Shown here: piece by piece, positions 10,760-20,917 of the stretch | Layout of the letters: every line of letters starts with the position of its first letter | Numbering within the stretch: position 1 is the stretch's first letter | Source: Oscheius tipulae | Lineage: Eukaryota; Nematoda; Chromadorea; Rhabditida; Rhabditidae | Assembly (NCBI GenBank): GCA_037178975.1 | Contig: JASJZH010000004.1 | Coordinates: 6,882,001-6,946,000, forward strand | Reading direction: 5' to 3' | Length of the DNA stretch: 64,000 bases | Notes under the pieces: generated by a model | What the model was told of the DNA's origin: nothing | Databases searched by the model: none | Seen by the model: the letters and a program-made list of their open reading frames with translations, nothing else | Made by a program: the position numbers and the translations under genes

Positions 10760-11959
10760 ATGCACCTTGCTCTCCAGCTTGTATGGCATTATTTGTTTTT
10801 GGTCAGCTTCATTCCAACACTTCTTCTGTTGTTTGCCAATTTCTGGAAGGCGGGAGCATTGGTAGGAGACATGTAAGAAAGAGAAAAGAAAGACTTGCAG
10901 ATAGAACGACCGTACAATTTGATGCTTATCAATATGTCGATATGCGACCTTGTGATTTGTTTTGGATCATTATTATCCATGCCTTGGTACGTTTAAGCAA
11001 TAACTACATCTGACTGGTCTACGTGTAGAAACAAAAAAAAAACATTCAGCTCTCTGCCAATAGAATCCTCGAAATCAACTGTCTATTTCGGGTACTGCAT
11101 CCTAATCGGCCGTGAATTCTGTTTCACGAGTCAGCGTCTCTCGCAGCATTGTGTCTTTGCCCATATCTGTCTCATTGTGACTTCATTCATCGGTCGACGG
11201 AGAATCCTTCGACAAGAAGGTCTCTCTTACTTCCAAGTAGTCCTGATGTCTGTCATCTCCTACATCCCGTCTCTTACGTTGATGGTACAATCGGGTGTAC
11301 AATTTCTCAAAAAAAAAGTGTTGCAGCTGCTTCAATATCGAATTCCCAGAGAAATGGCGATTATAACAGGGGCGGATAGACTGGTGTCGAGGCTTTCCCT
11401 CCCAAAAGAGGACGTTTATGTTTCAATGACAATGTTCTACGGTTCTTGGGAGGTCCAGTTTTCTGTTTAAATGAGGGGAAACTTCTTAGTTTAGGGCTAT
11501 GTTGTGGCGGGATTTCTACCTTTGCTTGTGTTTTCCAGCACCGCAGCTTGCATGTTTCTCTGGTGGGATATTTCTCGACTTTTGAGAAAAATCGCTCCGA
11601 GCAGCATGTCTCAGAACACAAAGAATATGCATTTCGCCCTGATCAAAGTGAGAAGACGGGTGAAATCCGAACAATTTTTTCAGACTCTGTACCTACAAGC
11701 TTTCATTCCTATCCTAATTCTGGTATCCAGCATAATTTATCTACTTTTCGGCTGGATGCCTTTCTTGTCTAGCCATCTTCTCTACTCACCCATCACAAAT
11801 TCTCTCAACTTTATGATTAATCTGCTCATTCCCTGTTTCGACTCATATACAGCTTTTTGGTACATTCCGACGTACAAGTCGTTTCTACTCAGGAAGTTCA
11901 AAAAGCGTCTGCCTCCGTTGAGATTTGAGGGACAACATGGTCGTGCTACGACATTTTGA
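10760..11959 (+). CDS. Serpentine chemoreceptor, srd-like
   Basis: The start ATG at 10760 begins a hydrophobic helix 1 (LFLVSFIPTLLLLFANFW). After an intron at about 10855-10894 comes IERPYNLMLINMSICDLVIC, helix 2 with the usual small-residue and Asp pattern. The next exon (about 11064-11283) gives YFGYCILIGREFCFTSQ, resembling the GPC-xxxG-xxC block of the Srd family. The exon after it reads LLQYRIPREMAIITG and ends at a WE|G splice. The long last exon (to TGA 11957-11959) contains a helix-5 segment, the RRRVKSEQFF loop, FLQAFIPI-type helix 6 and helix 7. The introns I can define are about 40 bp. Srd receptors are nematode-specific and expressed in chemosensory neurons. Assignment to srd rather than another str-superfamily branch is tentative. 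Confidence 0.65.
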
Positions 11960-12650
11960 GCAAATTTTAATAAAACCTCTCATATTCAAAGGGTTCGAAG
12001 ATCCATCTGATCATCTCATGGAACATCCAGTTTTAATGAGAAGATCAAGCGGATGAGCCTCCATGTTGAGATGTATATCTCATATTAAAAAGAACGTCCA
12101 ATCTGATCTTTTGTATGTTCCCGTTTTTCAGTGCAGCATGGCAGTTACGGCTGACAAACTTCATCATCTTCAAGGTCTGTGTGATATTGTAATCTCCTCT
12201 GTTATTCTCTTCCGATCACTTCCCAAATGGCCATTTTGGAGTGGACTTGCGAGCTATTACATTTATGTTTTGGCAATAGTGTGTCAGATTCTTCGTCCTT
12301 TCGGGCTACCTAATGTTCATGATGTTGGCTACAAACAATTGACAAACAATTTCAAATACACTGGAGTTCTACAGACGACTGAAACGGATAGCATCATTGT
12401 ACTACTCAACTATTCTCTTTTCCACATGTTTGTATATTGGCTGTCCAGTCTATTGATATCTTAGGCGCTCTGTGTACCCTATTCGACCATTGCTCCTAAC
12501 TTGAACTCTTCTCGGTTAGCTTTACTACCGCGGACAAATTTTTTTTCCATACAACGATATGGACTACTTTAAAAAGGTAACAAGCCTCATGTCATAGACT
12601 TTTTCAGATGGGTCAAACAAGTAATATGTTCACTGTGATATGTCACAGTT

Positions 12651-12692
12651 CTGATTTTCCTAAGACCCACCCAACCTAACTTATCACTGAGT
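12651..12692 (+). repeat. Direct repeat bounding 12.65-13.44 kb, left copy
   Basis: TCTGATTTTCCTAAGACCCA followed by CCCAACCTAACTTATCACT. It is nearly identical to 13398-13439 in the same orientation. Confidence 0.8.
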
Positions 12693-13397
12693 AAGGTGGT
12701 TGCTGCAGGTCTACACTCATCGAGTTCAATCTCTTACTTTAGTCTACAAGAATCTGACAAAAGGTGGATGAGAGTAAGAAAACAAATGGAGAATCTTAGA
12801 CCAGATCAAAGACTACAACTGGCCGGTTACGACAGGAAACAGCTACGAGTGTTCGACTGTACTTACGAGCAGAAACTGGACGGTGGAATAGTTACTGTGA
12901 GTTCGAGATGAGAAGACTACAGATTTAGTTAGTTTTACGACAGAAGAGACGACTGGAGTCAAGTGGTAGAAACTGCAAAAGAGAGACTCAGAAGAATTGC
13001 AAGGCATGTCACAAAAAGGTGTTTTTCTTGAACGCCTTCTATGAAACGTCGTGGTTTCTGACATCAGAACTGACAGGAGCAATCGACTTGGGAAGGACGC
13101 CTAACTAAGTAGCTCTCTTAGAATTATGTCTCTTGAAGAAACTCTTACTGAACGACGGCGAGAAAAGAAGAAAAGACCCAGAGACGGCTAGACGACTAGT
13201 GAAAGAAATAGCCAAGTGCTGTCTGAAATGTGAAGTTTTCGACTATGTGCCAAACTTCAGCGTCAATCGGAAAGTTCTTCCCTATGATCCAGAATAGTTT
13301 GTGCCATTTTTTACAAATGGCAAACACTTGGCTAGTACCGGCCTGGAAAAGGTTAGGTCGGTTTATCGACAGATCCGTTCCAGACTTGATTAATAAA

Positions 13398-13439
13398 TGC
13401 TTCTGATTTTCCTTAGGCCCACCCAGCCTAATTTATCAC
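13398..13439 (+). repeat. Direct repeat bounding 12.65-13.44 kb, right copy
   Basis: TCTGATTTTCCTTAGGCCCA followed by CCCAGCCTAATTTATCACT, differing from the left copy at a handful of positions. Two short direct copies around an unexplained segment fit a small mobile element or a tandem duplication. Confidence 0.8.
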
Positions 13440-13706
13440 TCGGAACGTCTGCTTCTCAAATGATAAGCGGAAGCTGCTGGTTACAGCAGTCAACCTGCGT
13501 CATGGCTCGGATTTAGCAGCAGACTGACACTAAAAATATTTTCGTTTCGGTGTCAGTTGTTCCCGAAGCTATGACATAAGGGTGGCAAATTGAGCCCTCT
13601 CTTTTGCACTTGCAGAAACGAAGAATATGCTAAGTTTATCTACAAAGTTATATCACAGTCAAGAGTCGTCGAGAGCACGGCTTGAGTCAGGATGGCGGGA
13701 GGAAGA

Positions 13707-14163
13707 TCAATACCATCCTCCGTACATCGGAGGGTAAGGGCGCCACGGTCTCCAACGTCTCCACCAGGGTCGGTGATGATGCCATCCGTAGCCACCTCCA
13801 TAACCACCATATCCGCCTCCCCAGCCACCATAGCCGTAGCCGTAGCGTTTCACTCGTAGATGGCTGTAAAACATAGAATTAGTGAATCTTTTGAGGTAAC
13901 AAAAAAAGAAACCCAAAAAGTTTGCTGCCTCATGCTGGAATCGAACCAGCGACCTTCTGTTTACTAGACAGACGCTCTGCCACTGAGCCAATGAGGCGAC
14001 ATTTTCACCAAAACGGAAAGGGCAGTTGTCGCAGGCTGGGGAAATGTGAAAAGGAAGAGACTCACCTATCAGTCGCAGCCAGACCATCTCCTGTTTCAGC
14101 TGGTTTAGAGAAGACAGTGGAGATCAGCAGAGCCGAGAGCAGCAGAACATGGAGTAGATTCAT
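13707..14163 (-). CDS. Secreted Gly/Tyr- and Trp/Arg-rich peptide, antimicrobial-like (NLP/caenacin type)
   Basis: Two exons, 14163-14066 and 13863-13707, join through a 202-bp intron (84 codons plus stop). Exon 1 encodes a classic signal peptide (MNLLHVLLLSALLISTVFS) and a short spacer. Exon 2 starts with RVKR, a furin-type or dibasic cleavage site. After it comes YGYGYGGWGGGYGGYGGG, then a Trp/Arg/Pro-rich end (HHHRPWWRRWRPWRPYPP) that closes with MYGGWY. The YGG/YGGW repeats and short secreted layout resemble epidermal NLP and caenacin antimicrobial peptides of Caenorhabditis. The WWRRWRPWRP portion is like Trp/Arg-rich cationic peptides such as indolicidins. Function is inferred from composition. 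A tRNA gene lies within the intron on the same strand. Upstream lies a compact promoter with TATAAAAG at about 14202-14209 (minus-strand sense). Confidence 0.8.
13927..13997 (-). tRNA. tRNA-Thr (AGU anticodon)
   Basis: On the minus strand the acceptor arms GCCTCAT and ATGAGGC pair. The A box (TGGCTCAGTGG) and B box (GGTTCGATTCC) are perfect. The anticodon stem TCTGT/ACAGA holds loop CTAGTAA, giving anticodon AGT, and the T arm is GCTGG-TTCGATT-CCAGC. A T5 run follows the 3' end on the same strand, as expected for a Pol III terminator. The gene is nested in the single intron of the secreted-peptide gene, in the same orientation. Confidence 0.93.
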
Positions 14164-16326
14164 ATTTCGAAGCTTCGAGATGTCTGTGTAGTCCCGCGCC
14201 GACCTTTTATAGTCATCTGGTCGATTAATTTAGCGAATGATTCGGACCGATTCAGGAAACGACGATCCATCCAAGGTCATGTCAAGGAAAACAAGAGTAC
14301 ACAGTTCATTTAGGACAGAACCCGATCTTCGATCAACTAAGTGAGCGCAGTCTGATAGATGCCAGTAGTTAAGAGTACATGTGGTGGCCTCAAGTTGATC
14401 AATGAAAAGAAATATGGCAGCCGGTCAAGAGCAGCAACTTGCAACCTTTGGTGTTGAAAAGAAGCGAAGATGAAGCTCTTAGAAAGTTATCTCTCTACTA
14501 CTAAAGCGCAATGGTGTCCATCAGTTTGTGCGTCACCACGAAACCAAGGAGGTCTTGAAGGTGGAGTGCAACAGAGTATACCTACTATCTCCTTCTTTTC
14601 TGACGCTGGTTGATATTTCGATCAAATCCTGCAGTTTCCTAGGCAATATTATCCAGTCTCCTGTAGTTTCTGTCTCTCTCCGTCTTCAGGACTGTGGAGT
14701 TCAGTCTAATTCTAACATGCTTACTCTTTTAGTTTGTGTAAAGCCATTGCTATAATTATCTTCCAGTAACATTTGTGTACTTTCCAAGACCAAGAAGTAA
14801 TCGTCCAATAAACAGTCCGACCAGACTCACGAGACCCGATTTGGCCAGTTGGCGACGGCAGTCTTTAGAAGTGACGCTAGCGTAGATTGACGTCACGGAA
14901 TCCGATCTTTAAGGGGTCGAAACAGGCAAACAGCGACCTTTAGGCGCTTGGCTTTGATTCCTAACAGATATTTTGTTGTAACCTCTCAACCCGACAATCC
15001 CGCGTCATCCGTCTTATCCGCGAGCTGCCTCAAATTCCGATGTCAGTCGCGAAGCTCGACATGATGACCAACACGTCCCCTCTCTCGGGGGGTACCTTGA
15101 CAGCTCACTCGCTTTCTCGACGTGACGTGAAAAACAGATTCCTCGCTTCTCGCAAAAGCAGCCGGAACAACAAACCACGTGTAACATTCCAATCCGTGTG
15201 AAGGATCAAATCTCGCAGGATTGTTCCGTGTTCTTTGATGTCGGGCTTTTGTCTACCCATCAAAGCGGGACAGTGAGTCAAAGTTCTTCAAAAACGACCA
15301 TTAAAGGTGCTGTCATCCGCTTGAACTGCGTGTACTTTCTGAACTGAAGAAGTTTCCACTTATTTATAATAAGTTTCCAAAGTTCTATCTGATCTGATTG
15401 GGAACAGTGCAACATTCAGTCTACAAGTACCTGTTGCTGAAGAGATCTTGTGGATTTTTTTCGAGCCTTCTGCTCCATGCAAAATGGTACAATAGATGCT
15501 GTTTTCTGGACATTGTTTAGATGGGAAATTAGAAGACTCATTCATTACCTTGATCTCTTTTCTTTGATCGTCTCTCTTCCTTCCCAGCTCCTCAAGCAAT
15601 GATTGAGTTCATTTCTCCTTTCTGTCGACTTCACTACAATTCTTTCCTGACAACAATTAAACACCTGTAAAAGAATTTTTTTTTTGGATGGATGGAGCGA
15701 ACCTCTTCACAAGTTAAACATATGGCCTATTTCAGCTTTAGCAGTTTCCTTGCAACAGGTAGATAAGGTTACCAGCGATCTCTTAGTGGAGCATCGAGTG
15801 TGTCTATCAACAAAATTTAAAGTCAATTAATTGTCTGCAAGTAGAAAAGAGCTAAGGGATATGCTTCGCGAATCAGATATAAAAACTGTGCAAACTAGGA
15901 GTGCTATGTACATTTGGAAAAGAGCCATTGAGTAACTGTAAAGCACCTACTTTCTGGATAAGTGACCTCATTCGAAGTCTGAGTAGCTGGGAATCTAACA
16001 CGATACTCTTTTTTGAATGAGATCTGTACAAAACAAGCTGCGCTCAACATTGGTTTTCTCTACTTTGAGCTTTGCAATGAGGAAACTCATAAAGAGGTCC
16101 TTCCTGTTGTTTTAGCTAGCTCGTTTATACTAAAAGCAGGTTAATCACTTTGCCTGTGTTCCAAGAAGCACTAGGCATTTCAATTTACTCTTTTTGCTGT
16201 GCAAGAAGCAAGGCCGCATTTTACAGTTCACCTCCCTAAGCTCGTAAAGTGCTCGCTTCCGCCACTGTTGCAGGCCTCTTTTTCAGCAGGTTCGGTATTA
16301 ATCACGAATGTTTTCAGGTCTATGCT
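14164..16326. other. Intergenic
   Basis: No supported gene. Around 14830-15250 the sequence is richer in CpG and includes a TGACGTCA site (CRE-like) at about 14889-14896. A block at about 14490-14550 is shared with 23035-23085. A minus-strand open frame at 15360-15599 has no recognisable content. Confidence 0.4.
14493..14550 (+). repeat. Dispersed repeat, copy 1
   Basis: The series ATCTCTCTACTACTAAAGCG, CAATGGTGT, then TGTGCGTCACCACGA recurs with few changes at 23035-23085 in the same orientation. Confidence 0.8.
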
Positions 16327-16677
16327 TCAGCACTGAGAGAGACCCCGAAGAGCAGTTGTCACCTCACGGCGTGCACATTCCTCGCATTCCTTCCCCGAGG
16401 GGATCAGGGGCGGATCTGACCTCAGCGAATTCCTCATCACATATTTAAGTCTTCTGTCCAAGTCTGTGAGCGACTTCCTCTCGAAAGTAAACATCTCTTT
16501 ATGGGCACTTCCGTCCACACTCTCTTCCCTTATCAGTTCTTGTTCAATTTGCAACAGGCTATAATCCTCTTCTGCCAATTCCCAACATTCTTCGGGTCCT
16601 ATTAACTGACAACAACAGGTCCAATTAATCATCCGAGCCTCCTCTCTCCCCCTCTTCATTGTGTTGTCACACCACAT
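16327..16677 (-). CDS. Uncharacterised protein, weakly RPAIN-like
   Basis: An uninterrupted 116-codon frame. The middle segment SLLQIEQELIREE followed by MFTFERKSLTDLDRRL resembles the central helix region of RPA-interacting protein (RPAIN), where an acidic helix precedes E/S-L-x-x-F and then a PLIPCPVC zinc motif. Here DPPLIPSGKECEEC sits at the same place, with a CxxC pair. The N-terminus (MKRGREEARM) is basic. The end after the CxxC is short, so further exons may be missing. I see the pattern but would not name the protein on this evidence alone. Confidence 0.35.
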   Translation of the reverse strand: MWCDNTMKRGREEARMINWTCCCQLIGPEECWELAEEDYSLLQIEQELIREESVDGSAHKEMFTFERKSLTDLDRRLKYVMRNSLRSDPPLIPSGKECEECARREVTTALRGLSQC

Positions 16678-17057
16678 GAATGGTTATTTGTTGTTGTTCC
16701 CTCTCTGGAGAGAGCCTCGACATCGATTCTCCTTTCCTAGCCATCTCAGACCTTTTTGTCTTGAAGTATTGCTTGTCCTATTAGGAGGTTTTTCAGTCGT
16801 TCATATTCATGCCAATAGGTTACACCCACACAGAAACCATTCACACATTTTTCATATTGTGCGAGAAAAAGTGAACATCTGGACATCGCGCAATCTGTAC
16901 ACCTGCCAGTTCAAAACATTATGTACGAACTATCCAGCTGACCAGTCCCAGCTCTTTCCTTGCTAACAATCTTGATAGACAGTCTCTCTTATCCACGACT
17001 ATATCAGCTCTCTTTCTAGGCTTATAAGGCAACTGTAAATGCTGTTTTCAGTATCCC
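16678..17057. other. Region between two divergently transcribed genes
   Basis: This stretch separates the minus-strand 116-codon gene from the plus-strand NDNF gene and probably carries both promoters. A plus-strand open frame at 16661-16966 has no recognisable domain. Confidence 0.3.
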
Positions 17058-19475
17058 ATGGGACCTCTCCATATCATTATTTGTGCACTACTAGTGACAA
17101 CTACTCTCTCCTTTGTGCTTCCGGTAGTTCAGTTTCTCCGGGAAGGCAAAGAAGCTAGCACTGATGTAACTCATGGATTAGAACAAAGGTACGACAGTAT
17201 CAATCAGAGAAAAGCCAAAAAATTTAGATTTATTCTGCACCGTATCACCCGCGACGATCCTCTTTTCGTCTATGTCACTCCATGTGGTGGCTCGGTGCAC
17301 TGGCGACTCTTCAGCGTCAGCGATGATGGTTCGTTTCTGCTAAAGTTTCCGTCTCGGGCTCGTTTTTCCTCCGAGGTACCGTAGTCGAAGCACATGACAC
17401 CTGAGGAGCTTATTTTTAGAGGCGCTAATTTCGTTCCAGTGACGCAGGTTCTAGGCTTCCGCTTATCGCTTGTTAACGATCTGAAAATGTTTGGGTCCGA
17501 GAGACTAGTCCCAGGGGTCCGAAGAAGGACTGGACATATGCATGTGTCCTTTTTGAGCGACGAACTTGAGCGAACTGCTTTCAGAACTCGGCCAGTTGCG
17601 AAAGTTCGAATCGGTGGCCGATCTGCCGAATGCCCGTTTGATTGCCGGAGAGGTCGATGATGTCAGGATGAAATTCTACAGTCGTCATGTCCAGGCCGAG
17701 CAGCTTGTCCTCGTTCTGACTGCTGCCTCTCCAGCTTCAGCTCGTGTCTTCTTCACGACCTCACAGGAAGCAATGGATGAGATGTATCCGCCATTGCCGA
17801 AGGACACCCGCCTGGCCTACGCCGTCGACCAGACCGATAATGATCTGAAGCAGGCTCTGTTGACATTTAAGGTCGCCGATGCTGTCAAGTAAACGCTTTC
17901 TCATACTGGAAACAAACAAGGTTTAGGGAAGCTGAGCCAGATCGCTACAGAACGTGTGCCATCGTGTCGAGGAGATTTCCCGACTGGGCTGTCTGCGATC
18001 TTCTGGATGAGGGTCTCGAGTCAATTCACTGTACTCCCAGCAGGAACAACTCCATCATTGTCAGAAACATCAGGTAGAAAAGGATCACGAGCATAGTATA
18101 ACATAATTCAGATCTGGCTTCAAGTATTTTATAACCGTCTTCGTCAGAGACTCGTACCGTGGAACCACCTCCGCCTACAGTACTCTCGAGATGGATCTGA
18201 AGAAGAGAATCCAGGATGAGGTCAGACAGCCAAGAAAGGAAGAGGTCCGTCTTCTGCCGGACTCGAGCCTCCGAATCGCCGATCTTCCGGCCAAAGAGGA
18301 GGCCAGCCTCTCCTACTTCTATGCCGTTCCGCACAACAAGACCCGGACACAGCGCGTGAGTTTTTGCTGATCTTTTGGGTGGCAGTAATTCGAGACAGAG
18401 ACCTTCAAAATTATGACACTTGTCGCGGAGTCCCCGGAAATAGGCTTTGGAACAAACGGGTGCGGCAGATAGCCAGCCGTGTGTCCACGTCAACGCATTC
18501 CTTTGGGCTACAGCTGACACACCTCGGGTGCTAGCTGTTATTTGCACCACAAAACATTCTTGAACGAGGGGCTTGTTGCGAATTTAGAGATCGTTAAGTG
18601 CGGAGAATAAAGATTGGGCTTATAGGTCCTGCTGATTGCTCACTCTTGCAATGGACAGGTCCGAATGAACATCTACCGCAATGGAAAACTTCTGAGAACG
18701 ACAGAACCTTTCACCGGATTCCGAAGGTAGGGATTGGAAACCATTAGACAGTGACAAGATATGAAAAACACAAATCAATGGTTCTGTTTCCAGGTTCCTG
18801 GTCATCAACGTCCGCCGAGGCCAGCTGCGCTTTGAGATTGTCAATGAGGACAGTCGTCCGAAGAATGTCCGTCTCTGGGCCAGTACCAGTTCTCACAAGT
18901 CTCCATATCCAATGCTGCCTGAAGATACCAGGTTTTTGGAACATCGAGGGAGAGAAAACCAGATTAATTTCCAGTGTAAAAGTCGTTCGCCGAACGTGCA
19001 ACACGGCTACGCTGCAGTGGTTGCGGTCAAGTGATGCCAAAGCCGAGTACTGCATCTACAAGAGGAAGGAAAGTGCTCACTTCTTAGAACACATTGTCAG
19101 CAGGGTGAGAGCATACAGGAGAGACTGAACTGAGAAATGTTTCCAGGCTGACAACTTGTGCGAAACGACACTCAAGTCGGAGCTAGTCGGATGCTATCAG
19201 CACAAGGGAGCCAATCCTCACGCTAACGGGGTAGGTTCTTTTTTTCAGTGGTGTTTTGAATCTAAAAACCAATTTTAAACTTTGTCTGGCAGACCCAGAA
19301 ATCCAGAAACTGACCACTTTGTTTTTAGGACACAGTCGGTGTCATCGAGACCACGATCTCCGATCTGCGCCCTTCGGCCACCTACCGATTCGACCTCCTA
19401 GCCACTCCACTGAAGCGGAAAAATTCTCAGGCTCTGCCCTACCGAACAGTTTGGGTCCGTACCATGCCTTGCTAG
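17058..19475 (+). CDS. NDNF: NDNF-like secreted protein (neuron-derived neurotrophic factor family)
   Basis: The first exon (17058 to about 17375) has a signal peptide followed by KFRFILHRITRDDPLFVYV, TPCGGSVHWRLF, the family's first Cys-containing strand. The next identifiable exon (about 17566-17889) gives VLVLTAASPASARVFFTTS and YPPLPKDTRLAY, a linker typical of NDNF. Later exons, separated by 37-70 bp introns, read RYRTCAIVSRRF (fibronectin-III-like), SGFKYFITVFVRDSY, CNGQVRMNIYRNGK, VKVVRRTCNTATLQWL and AEYCIYKRKE. The last reads SDLRPSATYRFDLLAT and ends VRTMPC at TAG 19473-19475, mirroring the vertebrate C-terminus. In vertebrates NDNF is an extracellular glycoprotein that promotes neurite growth and modulates FGF signalling. 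Most junctions from 17887 onward are in frame. The region 17376-17565 holds one or two exons I could not fix. Confidence 0.8.
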
Positions 19476-19631
19476 CTCTCTTCTCTCCCTCGAACGGTGT
19501 ACAATTATGGTCCCTCCCAAAACTGGTTCTATAGGTCATAGCAGCTTCCCAGATCTCCGAGTCTTTCATTCCATCTATTCTCCCCCAGAACAAGACGGGT
19601 ATTCTCCTAATAAGTGTATTGACTTTATTAA

Positions 19632-19637
19632 ATAAAA
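19632..19637 (+). terminator. Poly(A) signal, probably of the NDNF-like gene
   Basis: An AATAAA hexamer lies about 155 bp after the NDNF stop codon. lin-22 ends on the other strand at 19799, so the two genes converge here. Confidence 0.5.
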
Positions 19638-19798
19638 TATATTGAATCTTTCAGCTCGTATTGTATGGGAAACCACGTCTCGAAAATAACTTGGAAAATA
19701 TCACCGTAATCGTCACAAATGTGTACATAAATATGGAACAAAATGACTAGTTATTATAGGAAAGAACTCGCTCTAGAAAATACAAGACGGCACGTCGA

Positions 19799-20917
19799 CT
19801 ACCTCCAAGGACTCAAAGGAACAGTCGGAAGACTGCCTGTCGTGAATGGATGCATAGGAAGGATTGGAGGCATTGCTGCCATTTTGAAATTTGTCTGGTT
19901 TTGGAGCTGAGCCAAGAAGATCTGATGGGCCAGGAAGTTGCTCGGGATGCCCGGATAGGTGGCAATCGGTGCGTGAGGAAGAGTTGCTCCAGGTTCTGGC
20001 TCTAATCTTCGAGGTTTCTTGGATTCCGGAGGGTCTGAGAACTCTGTGGAGGAGGTTGATGGCGGAGAGCAGGCAGAGAGTGGGGATTTGGAGTGATTGG
20101 TGACGGTGTCTTCATGATCTTCTAGAGCAGAAGGAGCTGGGCGTTTGAGGTCGTTAATACCTGGAAACGCAACTGGTAAAGAGCTTTCAATGATCTGGCC
20201 ACAGATTCAGATAAAGACCGATTGCGCTCTAATTCAAAAATTCTCATAACCCTAAGAATCTTACAAAAGTGCGCTGTCAGTTACAAGGAACAAACTACCC
20301 GATGTTCGGTTCTCTGACCCAGACAGCCTGTGCTATTTGTGTTCTTGTACGGATTGCCATGTCCCGTTTGCAACTGGTTGAGTCACTTTAGAGTACCTCA
20401 ATGGCTCTGATCTTTTGACGGTTTCTACAAAAATCTCCCCCGAAAAGATTCTGTGAACAGCCGAGCCAGGCACGCACTGTGTGCCAAGGAAAACACAGTC
20501 TCGCGGGTTGACATCACCTGCCATTGTTAACCTAATGACTGAGCGAAAGGAACGGACCTTTGGCAGAACGCATCTTCTTGACATACTCGACTGTCATCTC
20601 CAGAATGTCAGCCTTCTCCCATTTCGCGTGGCTGGCTGACTGAAAACAGTGTTTAGATGGAGAGAGGGAGTGACTGACCACGTGGTTGTCTTTTATCAAG
20701 ATATCCTTCAACTCAGATAGACACCTGTTGATTCGCGCTCGTCTTTTCTTTTCCATCAACGGCTTGTTTGTCTGGAAATCTCTTTTTCTACAGCTGTATT
20801 CACAGTTGAACTCATAGGTCTATTCGTAAGTCCGTGAGTTACCGCTACTATTCAAAAACTTGCACCTACCTTTTTCAACGACGCAGTCTCGGAAAAACTC
20901 TCGACATCGGAGAACAT
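19799..20917 (-). CDS. lin-22: LIN-22-like Hairy/E(spl) bHLH transcription factor
   Basis: Four exons join in frame: 20917-20870, 20771-20679, 20639-20558 and 20160-19799 (194 codons plus stop). Residues 16-74 form one bHLH. The basic part is [14 protein letters not shown] with the family Pro lacking, followed by helix 1 [11 protein letters not shown] and loop-helix 2 [20 protein letters not shown]. This closely follows C. elegans LIN-22, including the [10 protein letters not shown] block. The C-terminal half is Pro/Ser-rich and ends PLSPWR, reminiscent of the WRPW Groucho-recruiting tail but not identical. LIN-22 represses transcription in the nucleus to keep epidermal seam and neuronal fates apart. 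The intron between exons 3 and 4 is about 400 bp, much longer than its neighbours, and could hide an Orange-like exon. A 5.3-kb gene-poor region lies upstream. Confidence 0.9.

Larger units (their letters stand above)
11960..13706. other. Possible receptor relic and repeat-bounded segment
   Basis: An open frame at 12063-12464 (133 codons) contains LCDIVISSVILFRSLPKW followed by FWSGLASYYIYVLAIVCQ, which looks like helices 2-3 of an srd/str-type receptor. I found no matching later exons, so it may be a decayed paralogue of the gene just upstream. From 12651 to 13441 a segment is bracketed by two diverged copies of one 43-bp sequence. Inside it is a 71-codon open frame (12696-12911) that I do not recognise. 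Confidence 0.3.

Noticed and set aside
18026-18550. Minus-strand 174-codon frame within the NDNF-like gene
   Set aside because: It overlaps well-supported NDNF exons in the opposite sense and shows no domain.
19891-20103. Plus-strand frame opposite the last lin-22 exon
   Set aside because: It mirrors the Pro/Ser-rich lin-22 C-terminus on the other strand.
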